DNA of 64,000 bases from Parus major (Eukaryota; Chordata; Aves; Passeriformes; Paridae): contig NC_031770.1 of the NCBI RefSeq assembly GCF_001522545.3, positions 22,585,635-22,649,634 on the forward strand, read 5' to 3'. Under the pieces are notes generated by a model. It was not told the origin of the DNA. It saw nothing but the letters and a program-made list of their open reading frames with translations, and searched no databases. Positions 13,019-26,503 of this stretch are shown piece by piece. Within the stretch, counting starts at the first letter, position 1, and each line of letters begins with the position of its first letter. The translations under genes and the position numbers were made by a program.

Positions 13019-16000
13019 CTCAGGGCAAGTCAAGAGCCCTCAACACAGTGCATTACAAGGACCACTATCTGTTTTCTTTTTCGTCCTTTGTTGTCACACA
13101 GCATGACTGATGCAAGTAGGTGTAAGTATAATTCACACAGTATTTGCATCTATTAGCTGTTATCTCCTAGGACATTATCTTTTGGATCTGGGAAACAGTG
13201 ATTACAAAACACCTTAAAGGTGAGATAAACAAATACACACCATGGTCCTGAGGCAAACAATTGCTTCTGCTTTTGCGGTCATCTGAACAAGTTTTCCTCT
13301 TCCTTGGATTAAACAAACACATGCCGCCAAGATGCAAGCGTTGCTTCTGTGGTAGATGTGAAAGAGAAGGCCTAGGTGACAAAAATAACTTTCAAATAGA
13401 TGTTAGTATATTCACATTGCAAAGAACATAAAAGGAGGCAGGAAGCAGGGGAGGGAAGTGTCTCTCTCATATCATATTTAAGTGACAGTACAAGTAGCAG
13501 TGACTTTTTTCCCTGAACTGCTCACAGATATAAGACCATTGCATAATCTTCAATAATCTTGTAAATTCTATTCACATATTTTCTGAAGATTACAGGAATT
13601 CACAGAGTTAAGAGAAGAAATCATTATTTTTTTCCCTGACTTATCACTCAAAAGAAACAGATGCAAAATAGAGCAAGTTTTCCTGTAAAAACATCTTCGT
13701 CCTACTTTATGGACTAGTTATTCCTAACTCTAACCACCTCCCCTCACACAGAATATTATGTAGTGCTAAGAAGCTCCTCCAGTCACCAGCCATGTTTTGC
13801 ACAGTAGGCATAAACAAGCTGGTTTATTGCAAACAGAAATCCATACACATGCAGAGGAGTGTTAGAGTTGCCTCATGGAAGCAGGTGTGCCTGTATATCC
13901 CAAGCTTAAACTCATCTGGGTGAGTAGCACTAGGAAAGGACACCCAAAAGAAAGGAGAAGAGGCACAACTTGGTGTAGAACTGGAAGAAAGAAAGTGGAG
14001 AAAATGAATGCATACATTTTTGAAATTTTGCCCTGGTAAAATCTTGGAGGAAGAAGAATTTCAAATGACATTTCTGCAGATACAAGGATAAAAATCTCTA
14101 GAGATGCAATGTGAAAAGTTATTTAAAACATGAACAAATTTAATTTGATAGTCAGCCTTTCAGTCAACCTATTTTCTGCACTCCAGTGAGGGCAACAGGG
14201 GAAAAATATTTAAATCTTATCAAGTAATATGGAGAAAGGCATTTTTTGTTTCAGAATGTATTACAGTTAAAACCACATAAAAAATATCCTTCAAGGTTAC
14301 CAACCCTCACAGTGGCATCTTAGATGGTCTGCATGACAAGCATGTATCCAATAAGCAAGTAATTCAGTGTCAACAATATAAAGACAAAAGCACGTCAGAT
14401 TCAATTTTACTTGAAGACGTGGCTTTCTAAAATACCACAGAAAAAAGAAAGGCATTCCTGCAGTGAAAAGAGAGTTGGGGCTTTGCATGGCATACTTCAA
14501 GAGCAGCAACATCTAGCCTTTGCTGTATCAAAAACCTTGAACCTCTTCCAAACCGTCCTTTTTCTCCACTATTTTTTTTTTCTACCTGATGTCTTTTCTG
14601 GTTTTCATTACATCTCTGATGGTTCTTCAGAGTTTCAAAACATCATCCTGGAGGACATTTTAAAAATAAACCCAGGATTTGAATCAACATACACCTTAGT
14701 CCATGTCCAGGACCCTTCGCTATTTTTCATACCAGTATTGCCTTACCCCAAACAGTCCCTACAACAGATGCAACCTGCACCCTCCACCCAGCTGCACTTC
14801 TCAGCTTGTATTCCTGTAAATATCCAGCTCAAGAAAAAGAATTATTTCCATTTGAATTTAACTTCCTCTGAAGTGCCTGACGTGTCTTTCACAATCTGTT
14901 TTCTTTACCTAGTCAACAGTAATCTACTATAATCTATTGTGCAAGTTTCTGAACCTAACTTTAAGAAACCTGAGAGGCCATTAAATGCACCAATCACATT
15001 GATATGTTTTCCTGATTCAAGTTATAGACAGGAACAAAATGCCTACAAATGCTCCATTTCACTGTTCTGCAGAGTTTGGAAGAAACTTCCTTGCAATTTT
15101 GTAGAAAAGCACACTGCAGCTTTTCCATGCAAGTAATTAGTAATTAGGAATAACACACAGTGGAAAAATATTTTTGAACATATAACTAGGAACATGGTAG
15201 AAGCATGATACTTCCATGATTTCTGAAATGAAATTCAGTATTAGACAGTTTCCAGTCAGATCAGCTTACTGTGCCTCCTCCACAACCTCAACCCCTGACA
15301 TCACAGGCTTTCACATTAGAGCTCACGGTGCTGTTTGGGTGTACACATGTGCGTGTGCATCGCTACACATCTGTGTAGCATCATTTTCAAAGTGCCTCTG
15401 AGGAGGCTTATTTACTTTTTCCTCAGGGGAATGCCATGGACTGGAAAGAATAAGCTCTTGCAGTATTAAGTTATTTAATACTTCAATGGTGTAATAGATT
15501 AAAAAAACCAAACATAAACTGAAACTTACACAAAGACCTTTTCTTGCAGCGGTTTTAAGGCAGAACCAAAACTCATTTATGTCAACAAAGCCCTGAAAGT
15601 GGAATCTACGTAACTGGGTCAGAAACTGTGTCCCGGGGAAAAGAGTTGTTATTCCTTAACTCCCGAGCTTCAGAGAAACTTTAGGAAAGTTTCTTTGTAA
15701 TGTTTCCTTCAACAGATGTCAAATCATCCTCAGATATTGCCATCTTACCCTAACCCAAACAGAACAGGCAAAGGGAAGGAAACCATCCTCACTGATGAGA
15801 GTTACAAAGGGTCCCCAACACTTGCCTCTGTGGTATCAACTTGAAGAAGATATACTGGCATTACTGGTTAAACTTAGTTCTAGTAAAAAGCCTGGTAAAC
15901 CCTGTGTGACATGTAGGACAGAAACCCACATTTGCAAGCCAGGACAAAAAAGCATCTATGTTAAACGCCACAAGGATGGAGGTCTCTACCTTGACAGCAG

Positions 16001-19000
16001 AGTAACAACACTGTGGGCTGGCAGCAAGATAGAAGAAGTGTGACATTTCTTGAGGGCTCCAATATTTTTATTAAGACAGTTAAAACACAGACAGATGTCC
16101 TGGCTTTGAGTGACCTGTATGGAATGGGAATCTTTTCAGAACAAGGCAGGGGAGGACAAGCGGAGGGACCTGGTACGAAAATCAAAACAGCACTCTCCCT
16201 GCCCCAACACCCAAAAAACCCCAACCACAGTTTTCCTTCAGGTAGAAAATAATAAAGCAGGACAAAATATTTCAAGTGACAGCAAGACAGAAAGAGTTCT
16301 CTGCATTCAAAACAAAATGAGCCTACACAAAGATGTAGGATATAACAAAAAATAAGGCAAACAAAGGCTGGAGCAAGAGTGTCCTGAAGGTTGAAGAGCT
16401 ATAGATTTGGTGCACACGGCTCTAACATTCTGACAAAATAGAATTTTTCAAGCCTAGTTTCTCCAACAGATAAACACTTCCATACTTTTCTCTTTGCTGT
16501 TAATGAGTACTTTTGGCTTGTTAACCTACGTATGGATTCAAAGAGGCTGGGAATTGTACTTGAAAGAGTATTTGAAAAAATCCTTTTATCCTACTAAGAA
16601 AATTGAGGTTTATTAGGGAGAGCATGCATGTAGATTTGAAAGCAGCAGAGAGACACAGAAAATGTATGAGCACAAAACAAACAGCTTTCAAAAAAAAAAA
16701 GGGTCAAGGGAGGGATGCCCTCAGCTCTATACCAGGATAGCAGTGTATGATATACTCCTGAACGGACTGAAAAACAGGAAGGCAACACCTTCTTTCCCCT
16801 CCCCGCCAAAAATCTGAACAGCTAAAATCCCACAGATGACAAAATTTACAGTTGTTCAAAACCAGAGAAGACTGGAAAGAATTCCAGATGAACCATGCAA
16901 GGCCAGACCAAGGGACAAATTAAATCCACTGCAGATCAATAAAAAGCAAAGTGCATTTAAATGAAAAATGTGAAGCACTCGAAACTGATTGTTTGGTTTA
17001 ATGGTTCTGGAGTAACTCAATATTTGAATCAAGTGTTCAGCAAATAAAGGAAACACACTGCTAGAGATACAAGGATACAACTTAGAAATATTTTTTTTTT
17101 TTTCATTTTCAAGATGAAAGTATTCGCATGATAATCTAAAGGATAAGACGTACAAGACTGTTGTGCCACAGCATAAATCAGAAGCGTGTTCTCCATCGGA
17201 GTGCTGTGTTCAGCTCTTATCATCTGATCTCTTCTTGAGATAGCAGATGTAGTAAAAGCCTCAGAAAATGGGGACAAGAATAATTTGGAACAAAGACAGA
17301 TTTCTATACAGAAGGAAATGGAGAAGCTTGAAGCAACCACACAAATAGGAGATGGAAAAAGTATTGAGGATGTAAAAAAAAAAAGGAACTGTGGTAAAGA
17401 CAACAGTACTCCTATACGCTCTTGTCATGCAGAAGCAATGGAATTTTTTAAACAGCAATACATGTAGAGCTGCCAAAGGAAATGTGTGTTTGTTTAGTTG
17501 GTTTGGTTCTGTGGCAGTGCTCTGTTGATCTAGTTTTATTCTGTTTATATTCAACATTCAATTTGCACAATATTCTGCCACAAGCTACGATGAAGATCTC
17601 CAAAAGATTCAGAGAAAGACTAGAATTTTATGAAAACTAGTAATCTACCTTAGGTAGGGAAAAGATCAGAAACACCAGTGTGTCCTTCCTCTTTATTTGC
17701 AGGAATTAAGATTTTAACAGTACAGGACCAAACTGACAGAAAAGACACAGAATTTCCCTTTCAGGCCTTGAACACAACCACCTACCTTAGAACAACGGAC
17801 ACGCTACGAGTGTCGGATACAGCTCTGGCAAACAGCAGGCAAGGACACGCACACAGGCTGCAGAACTGGTCTATTAAGACATCTAATCCTCTGCAGAGTG
17901 GTATGTCCACACAGCAAGGCACAGGAATCCGGGAGCAGAAGAACACATAAAGCTTTGCCACAAGGCTTTCATCCCAGGAACGCTACATGCAGGGTATTCA
18001 CATGCTCTGTTCAGAAGTGGCCCTTGCAATGCTTGGAACAAGAAACTGTGCTGATTTCTCACCACATACAACTGGCACACTGAAGAAGCTACTGGGGTGC
18101 ATCAGTGCCATCACAGTGGTCTGGCACAAACTACATCCTTCAGATATCATCCCTTGGCAGCATTCACGGAAGTGCTCGTACGCAAGGTATTTACGACAGG
18201 AGCAAGGTATGTTTGTCCTCAGTACTACAGCGTGCACTCCTCACCAACCTATTCCTGAGTGTACAAGCCCTGTGTTACGCATGACAACATGAGATTTTTT
18301 ATTTTTTTTTTTTCTATCTAGAAACCACCCCAGAACTAGGTTAGCCTGGCAGGCTTGCAGCACTTCATTTACATATGAGTCAATCCTTCTGCAATACAAA
18401 CATTAGTGATGCATTCCCCACTGTCCTTCTATTTATACTCACTATTTCACCTGCAGGCATCCCAAGTTAATTAAACAAATCAATCCCATTGAGATAATTA
18501 TGTCTCAAGCAAATTAACACAATTAGCCTTATAAAAAGAAAATCCAAGCACTACTATATTTCTTCTTATAAGTCATGCGCTTATTCCTCCAACTCTAGTT
18601 TTGTGGCTATCTAGGAATCTGCATTAAAATGAAAAGTATGACACACCAAACTGGCTCATGTGTGACTGTTACAGCCAACAGCCACTCTGTTTGCATCATT
18701 CACATCTCTGAAATCTGAGGTGCCCATCAGAAATAAATGTTCTTAAAGAAGAAACAAGTCAGGAAAGATCCCAGTGCAGTGGGCACTTCACAGCTTTGAG
18801 ACAGCCTCTGCTCCAGAACAGTACATTACCCTGACATTTACAACCAGGGTGAGATACTCCTTTCTTCTCTGGTCAGGTTTACAGAACACCCCCTGGAAGA
18901 AAGCGTAAGTTCTACAAATGATATCTTGGTACCCATACTTTTTCAAAGACCCATGCCTTCAGCCCTGAAGTAACAAAACTGCCATGGCAGTTAAACAGGC

Positions 19001-19544
19001 ACCATCATTTCTGGCCACCTGCTGTGTTTTTTTTCCCTGAGGGTGTTTTTTCCCCTGAGGCAACCTTAGAGTAGTCCAGCACACCTCAGCCTCTCCAGTC
19101 ACAGACTATCCTCTATCCAAGACCTTGACCACCTTGCAGCAGTGTGGCCAAGGCAGGGTGTGATGTCCTTTTCTATCACTCCTGGTGACAGAAGAGGCCA
19201 CAACTTTTTGCTGAAAGCTGGAGATTTTTCCAAGGTAACACAGGAACACTGAGCAGAACTACTCTGTCAGAGCCTGCAAGGAAAAGTGATGAGAAGTGAT
19301 GAGTAACCTACAACTGAAAATGGAAAACTTAAGAGGTTAGTGTGCAAAATCATGACCTTGTGAGCTGAAGCACCTAACCAAGGCCACTCTTTCAAGAGGT
19401 AAAACATCCATGCAGTACGTTCACAGTGCTCTGGACCAAGGCCTCACAGTCAGTCACCTGGGATGGTTTTGCTGCCGCTTTCTGAGTGAGCCTTGCAAGA
19501 AGCAAGGGTTGCTTCAATGCAGGAGCCTCCATTTCCCAGCTGGT

Positions 19545-19597
19545 GAGAAGCTCCTGAGCTTCTCGGGAAGAGAACCTGCCTCCTCAGGAGAGGCAGG
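19545..19597. repeat. Two adjacent perfect hairpins
   Basis: gagaagct-cctg-agcttctc (19545-19564) is an 8-bp stem with a 4-base loop. Ten bases on, cctgcctc-ctcagga-gaggcagg (19575-19597) is an 8-bp stem with a 7-base loop whose ends can pair further. Two perfect stems so close are unusual. No terminator-like U tract or microRNA-sized stem is present. Confidence 0.6.
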
Positions 19598-20630
19598 TGA
19601 GGATGAGCATGCAGGAGAGGCAGAAAGCAAGATGTTAACAGAGTAACAACTCCCCAGTAGTAACTGTGTTCTCCTGTCTCATCCCCGCAGATGATGCAGG
19701 GAGGGCCGAGCTGCTCCTCCCCTGTGCCTCCCGCTGGCTGCTAAGCAACTGCAGCAGTGCACAGGGCCAGGCAGGCACCCGGCCTCAACTTCTGGTTTTG
19801 AGGGAATTCAAAAGGTTTACAACAGTACATTAGCTGGAAAACTTACGTCCCTGGTACTGAGCTCCCAAGAGTGATTACGGGGCAGAGAGAAGAAAGGGAA
19901 GAGAAGTGATGGGGGGATGAGGAGAGGACAGCAGGGGACCAGGCTTGCACCAAGGGAGGGTATGCAGAAGGTAATTTAATGGAAGACTTTTTTGGAAGCT
20001 GAAAATACAGTATTCCTTTATTTATTTTTTTTTAACATCCCAAAATGAACGCATTTTTCCCTCTTGGCACATTTTACATCCATGTGGCACTGTAACCAAC
20101 AAATCATACTGGCTCAGCAGATGTGGGTAAGATGGTAATGGAGCTGTTCCATTTGAAATCATGGTCACATTTACATGCTGACCATGCACAGCCATCCTCC
20201 CACATGGCCCAGGGATCTGCTGCACATCTGTCCTGCAGAGGCCCCAGCCTTGACTCCAGGCAGCTGCCCCTTCACTGAGACAGCCTGATCCAACTGTGCA
20301 CCACACAGAAAACCACGTTACTCAAGTGGGCTGCTGACAATCTGGCCTTTCCCATGTGGAAAATTGTTTTTCCAAGTGGGACCTTTTTACTGCCTTGGCT
20401 CACCTGAGAGCTGCACAAGGCAATGCCAACCCCTTCAGCCACCCACTGGTGATGAATCTCAACTCCCCCAGTGTGGCAGCACAGAAAAGCAAGGGAAAAT
20501 GTTATCCCCCAAGTCACATACTGGGCCAAATAGGCATTCATCCCACACTTCTTGTTTCACCATTCTGAACTGTACACTGCACTTAGCATTTTCATTACCC
20601 CCACAAACTAAAGGCATCAATAGTTCTTAT

Positions 20631-20713
20631 TAATTAAAAAAAAATTATTTTTTTAAAAAAGTATTTTTAAATATTTAAATATATAAATAAATATATATTT
20701 TTTTAAAAAAGTA
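20631..20713. repeat. AT-only low-complexity patch with an internal direct repeat
   Basis: Almost all A and T. The word ttttttaaaaaagta occurs twice, about 50 bases apart, flanking aaatatttaaatatataaat. It would melt easily, as in matrix-attachment-like DNA. Confidence 0.65.
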
Positions 20714-23700
20714 CTGTCTTACAAAATACATTCTCTTCAAGAAAGTTAGAAGAGGTAAACTTAATTTATGAGGTCCACAACTTTCACTAACTTCATTTTA
20801 CAGAACACAAAAATCAGACTGTTTACTTACAAAGGTACGTGCTAACTATAAAGTGAACGTAACACCCTATCAACTCACAAGAAACAGTAAAAACTTCTAC
20901 ATATATATCTATCCACGTATCATTTAAAAGTCAGAATAGATAACATATAGCAGGAAGACAAAAATATTTTATTACAGGACAGCCTGGGTAAAGGGGTAGA
21001 CATCATAAAGTGTATTTAGAAAACTAGTTTCATGACACAGGATCCAAAGATACAGATGTCCTGTCATAAAGAATTCATTATTTACAAATATACTACAGAA
21101 CACTCCATTTGCAGTGAAGTACCATAAATAATTCACACATTATATGTGTCAGAAGTGAAGGCAGTGGTATTTTCTCCGCCATCCTCAGGGAGCTTCCCAT
21201 ATTCAGTGAAACAGCTCTGCTGTAACATCACAAATGCTATGAAAACACTGGATTCTCATTTAAACACAAAACTTTATTCCCCTCCAAAGGCTTCCCCATC
21301 AACACAATACAGGATATATTAATATATTCTATATCTACAGATAAAAACTTCTACACATACTGCTATGGGGACAAGAAGTGCAATTCCTTTGCATTTAAAT
21401 TGCATACATTAATTTTATTTTCACCCCTATGAATAATATGGATGGAATTGCCATCTTGGGTCCGCTGCCCAGGTGCTGCAGTGTTGCACAGCTCTACCTT
21501 GTGTCCCCTTCTCCAACCCAAAGAGGTATATCCAGAGGCAGGCAGGCAACTCAACTAGTGCTGATCTCCCTCTCCCCTATGGAACACATGGCAACACACT
21601 GTAAAAAGTGTGCCAGCAGTTTGACACAGAGATGGAAACCCCTTCTCTATTTGAAATTAGAGTAACACAGATTTTATTTTATATGGATGATCGAAGAGTC
21701 GCCAGGAAAAGAAAAATAATCCGTTGTTACTGATATGGAGTGAATCTGGAAAACCAACCTAATGATGGAAACTCCCCAGTGCATTAGCTTTTCTTTTTCC
21801 ATGGCAAATTCCCCTATTTCCCATAAGATCAAACAAAAATTGAATAAAACCCTTGATCATAAGTTCATTTTCCTCTCTATTCTGCTTGTCCCATTCATTT
21901 CTCCAGCAGGATGCCTGCACCCATGTAAAACTTGACTTGTCTGACTCCTTTAATCCTCCTCAAAGGAACAAAAAAAATCCCCACATCCTTAACTATTAAA
22001 TAAAAAACCCCAAAGCCCCTCAGGACTCCCTGTAATCCAGCTACAGAAGCCACTCTCCACATGGATGGGTGGGAAGGACTTAAATTCTGTTTTCTCCCTT
22101 CCGAGTCACGAATCAAACCCAGCAGATTTGCCAAAGAGAGAAAAGAAACAACCAAGAAAATCTTACCAGCCTCCTAGAGAAGATACTCAGGAGATTGAGC
22201 TGGTATAGCATTTCACAGCATCAGGTGGTCTCCACCCACCTCCCACAGATGTGGAAAACAGAACAGACCACTGCAATCACCAGTCTGACCTTCCACCCAA
22301 GGTGTGCCACAAACCTACATGCAGGTATATGGCTTGCTATAAACATACACACAGCAATACTCTCCCTTGCTAAAAACATGTAGTCTAATTCCCAGGCAAT
22401 TGATTAGGAATGCATCATGTCCAATGGGAGCTGTTTTAGCGAATAATTTATTCTGTTTAATAATTTGTGTGTTACAAGTAGCCCAGATTCATCTGGTTTC
22501 AACTTTCAGCTATTCAATCTCATTACACCTCCTCCCACTAAACTAAAGAGTTTTGTGCTTTTTCCTCTATAGATATTTGCAAAATACAACTCATCCACTT
22601 CACTTGAAGCAAGCATGCAAAGCCTTTTCTTTAGAAAAGTCTAACAGTAGAACAGGTTTTCCAACTGTAATCAATCTCTCAGCTTTCCGCAGGCACGTAA
22701 GAATCGGACTCTGTATTCCAGTAATGATCCTGTGCCATCACACACTGGTAAAACATTCTGTGCTCCTAGAATATATGCTCGAATTTTGCATCCAAAAACC
22801 ATACCCACTCTTTCAGCAAGGCCTCTGTGCTTTGTTAGCTTCTGCCCATCACCCCAGCTCCCTTCCAATGTAAACTCTCCTGAACGTAGTGAGCCCTGCC
22901 CTCTGCGTAACGTACAGACTTGGACTGGCCTGTGCTAACATTCAGCCTACTCAAATAAGCCCACACCAAAAGGAAATTAACTCCCTGTGTGACAGAGGAT
23001 ATACTTGCCAGATCCCTCATTTTTGGTGGCATTTTAAAATTTAAGAAGAAATAGCTTTGTTCAGTACAATTACCAGTGACTGAAATGTAACTACCTCAGT
23101 TCTACCAGCTAAATGCTGTTACTTCCCCCTTCCCTTTCCAAATAATCACATTGCCTCGTCATTGGTTCATACTCCCTACATTAATTCACTATTTGCTACA
23201 TATATGTGGACATACATAAATGTGATGAAGTCCCAGCATAAAGTCTATTCATCTCTGCAGAAAACCAGTGAACAGCACTGGGTACATATCTGATGTCCTC
23301 CCAAGCAACAATACCCAACAGTTCAGCATATTGTTGTGTGCTGGTCCATTTTGAGAATTGGATACAGAATTTTTAGATGTGACCTCCACTCCCCCCCTAC
23401 AGAAAAACTTAACAAGTTAAAACGTATCTTGGTTAAGTCAGTACAGGATTGCAGTTTGCTGTTCTGTTGTAGTTTTGGTGTTTGGTTGGTGGTTTTTTTT
23501 GCTTTATGTAATATCTAATAAAGCATCAGCAACATTAACATTAGGGTTATTAGTTTACTTAACATTATGATGTTCCATTAGACAAGGGATAATACAATTG
23601 TAGGCTGGAAATTAACTATGGAAACATGTTGATATGGTTATATGAAGTCATGAAACTTTTTCAAATGCTGAAGCACTGCTTCTACAATACAGTTTAAACA

Positions 23701-24370
23701 AGTTAACTTATTTCAACTGTATATGCATAATAAACTTTTGCTCTGTGCTGTCATATCAGATACTCATTCTTCCAAAACAAAAATGTTTGTTTTGGTTTTT
23801 TAAATACAATAAGGCATTTAATGACTATTAAAAAAAACCAACCCTGTGGTTGAGCTTGAGTCAGAACATAGTGCTGCTTCTGCTTTCAGCCCAAAAAAGA
23901 GAATTCTTATCATTATTAAATAGCAGTAATATTTATAGAGAAAAGTAGCAATTCAGTTGCATTACTTTCGCTTTTTTAGAGTAAGAGTGCTTTATCTTTT
24001 AGACAAATGGCACCAGCATTGCAATGGTGTGCTGGAAAAATAGCATGAAGGGGAGCAGGGACAGAAGAATCTGAACCCATCGTCACAGCAGTCAGAGGTG
24101 GTGAGATCAGCTGATGTTACAATTTTTATGAGAGGATTCCCTTTACAAGAAAGGTCTAGATGCCAGATCCAAGTGCTCAGTGCTGGTTTTCCCATATGGA
24201 TTTATTCTGAGAACAGGAATAGAATGTAGACCTGAAGGTGTTCTCCCAGGCTAAACTTTAATAGGGCTTTAACTTTTTAACAAAGGTCAAAGAAATTTCA
24301 ACACAACTCTTCAGGTTAGTATTGCCTAAATAAAACCTGTGCAACCCTTTGTTGACCCTAGCCCAACAGC

Positions 24371-24396
24371 AGAATTAATTACCAGAATTAATTACC
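24371..24396 (+). repeat. 13-bp tandem duplication
   Basis: agaattaattacc is repeated twice head to tail without mismatch. Each copy contains the homeodomain-type core attaat. Confidence 0.8.
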
Positions 24397-24954
24397 AGCC
24401 TAATAGCCACAAAGCCTTCCCCTAGGATATTAGAACATAACTACCACAGCTCATTTAAAAATGAAATGTTTCATTTGCCATACCTAACAAAGGATGGCCA
24501 ACTTGTCCATCAGGAGAACATACCCTGACCATCACGTAGTTGTTCCTAAATAATAAAGCTGAGGACTCACTTCTCTGAATACGTGGGTTTGGGGTTTTCT
24601 TTAGTGTTTTGGCCTCTGTCACAAAGATAAAGCTATTTCCTCATTTCTGAGCATGCTAATATCCAAGCAAGGGAGAGGCAGAACTTTCACTTCTCACCTG
24701 CTCACAGAAAGGTCACACCTCACTGTTAACAACTGAAATACAACAAGAAGCTCCAGCTGTCTGAGGCAATGGGAATCTTCCCCATTCTCTGTGAGCTGGT
24801 TTCAACCAAACCATTTTTGTAAGCCCACATCAAGCCTGTGACAGAGGAGAACTGGAGCATGGGCAGGAGAGAGACACTCTGAAGCTGAGGACAGGGCTAC
24901 AGCGATCCTCCCACTATGAAGAGTCCCTTCATCTCAGTGAAGATCGCTCATCTA

Positions 24955-25160
24955 CTTCTGGAAGAAACTCTCTCCTGTGAGGGTGGTGAGGCACTGGCAC
25001 AGGCTGTCCAGAAAAGCTGTGGATGCCCCATCCCTGGAAGTGTTCAAGGCCAGGCTGGATGGAGGTTTGAGCAACCTGGTCTAGTGGAAGGTGTCCCTCA
25101 TGGCAGAGGGGTTGGAACATTGCTAAGGTCCAACCCAAAACATTCAAAGTGATTCGATGG
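24955..25160 (+). mobile_element. CR1 LINE, truncated 3' end
   Basis: The segment matches the 3' untranslated end of avian CR1 retrotransposons: gaagaaactctctcctgtgagg, then ggtgaggcactggcacagg, ggatgccccatccctgga, ttcaaggccaggctggatgg, gagcaacctggtctagtgga, ggggttgga and ggtccaaccc. It ends near gtgattcgatgg, a decayed form of the short terminal repeats of CR1. It is truncated at its 5' side, as most CR1 copies are, and carries no reverse-transcriptase sequence. Several substitutions and a small deletion before the tail suggest an old copy. Confidence 0.9.
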
Positions 25161-25837
25161 AAGCAATCACTGTGAAGCAAAATGCTGCCAATTGTTATTC
25201 TGCAGGCAGGTTGAACATTGACTGGCCTTTTTTTCAGCTTTTGAAGTATTATCCAAACATCAAAGCAGGCTGAAAGACTACTTCTTGCAACTTCATATTT
25301 CTACTATAGTCTCCAGCCAGTCACTTGTCTTTTGTGGCTGCATGTACTTCCTATTTAAGCAAAGGACTACAGCAGTTCCTGGTCTGCCACATCTTCAAAT
25401 AAAGAGTTTGTGCAGCAGCTTCCTCTGCCCTGCATTACTCTGCACCAGTGAACACCCTCTTCCCTCTCAGCCTGCTCAGAAATATGCTCAGCCACCTACA
25501 AAGCCAATTGACAGACACAAGGTAACAAAATGAAGGATTTCCAAACCACATCCCTTGTGGGATGACAGCCCATAGGACTTTTTACTCCAAACCTAGGTTT
25601 CAATCCTCCCTTCTCCATCTGCACTTTCTATCTCTTCCAAAATAATGAGCAAACATTTCTCCTGCTTCACAAATCTGGCACATTTCATTTTCCCTGTCAT
25701 TTAAAAGATACTATTAATACCAAATAGTTTGTGTGTAAGAACACTGTGCACTTTTGTAAAGCTTTATTCAAAGCATCCTGTGATCTTCCACTGAAAGCAT
25801 TAATTTAGTACTTTCACAGTACTTCTGAGGCTTGTAT

Positions 25838-25945
25838 TATACACTGTCTCACACAGGTGGAAACTCTGAGGCTGAAGTGACTTGCTGTTGGGCTAACCAG
25901 CAGCAGTCCTCATGTCCTGCCTCCCCAAAATCTGTATTTCAGCAT
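25838..25945 (-). mobile_element. MIR SINE fragment
   Basis: The plus strand reads gtctcacacaggtggaaactctgaggctgaagtgacttgct in short pieces that parallel the MIR reverse complement (ttttacaggtggaaactgaggc, then aagtgacttgcc). Similarity fades after about 25900. It is a diverged copy with approximate ends. Confidence 0.5.
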
Positions 25946-26404
25946 TCCTGGCCAACCCTTGCTCCAGTGCTTCCTGCCCTGCATCCAACTTCAGATGTCA
26001 TGGTCCCTTTCTTTTTCTATTGCCACACCTATATAGGTGTCTACCAGAGCTTCCCAGACATTTTCTTCCCCCAAAGTTTTCCTGAAATTAAGTAATTAAA
26101 TGATTAAGGAAAAAGTTCATCACCTGCTAGGAAAACTATTTATACAAACCATATTCCCACCTACAGCAATCTGTATGGTTGTCTTTCTTTGTCCCAGACA
26201 CACAACCTGAACAAAAAAAGCTCATGTTAACCCCTTCCAAATGAAAAGAATACTCTCAGGACCTGGTCTTTAAAAATTATTTCCCTGGATCAGCAAGAGA
26301 CTGCTAGTAAATATCATGTAAGTCTCAATTTGTTTTAAACAGGAAGAACATAAAATAGAAGGCCTGTCTCTCACCTTCAACAGTTCTTCAGGCGCTATGC
26401 TAGA

Positions 26405-26503
26405 ATTAAATTAATGTATTTTATTTATTTATTATTTATTTTGTTTTATTTATTAATTTCATTTTTAATTAGCTTATTAATTTGTTTTTCTTCTTTAATA
26501 AGG
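26405..26503 (+). repeat. (TTTA)n-like AT-rich tract
   Basis: About 100 bases built from ttta and ttaat units with rare G or C. A degenerate microsatellite. Confidence 0.7.

Larger units (their letters stand above)
7560..24954. other. Unique non-coding DNA with scattered simple repeats
   Basis: No recognised gene or dispersed repeat is seen here beyond the tracts, hairpins, CpG patch and long open frame listed separately. Some stretches (about 18460-18620, 22385-22525) have the TAAT-rich, low-repeat look of constrained non-coding elements, but I cannot test this. Confidence 0.55.

Noticed and set aside
19286..19370. Box C/D snoRNA-like arrangement (gtgatga twice, ctga about 70 bases later)
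   Set aside because: No terminal stem, and the C-box word is part of a small local repeat.
19737..19749. RFX X-box-like word gctgctaagcaac
   Set aside because: One half-site is imperfect and there is no adjacent start site or CpG island.
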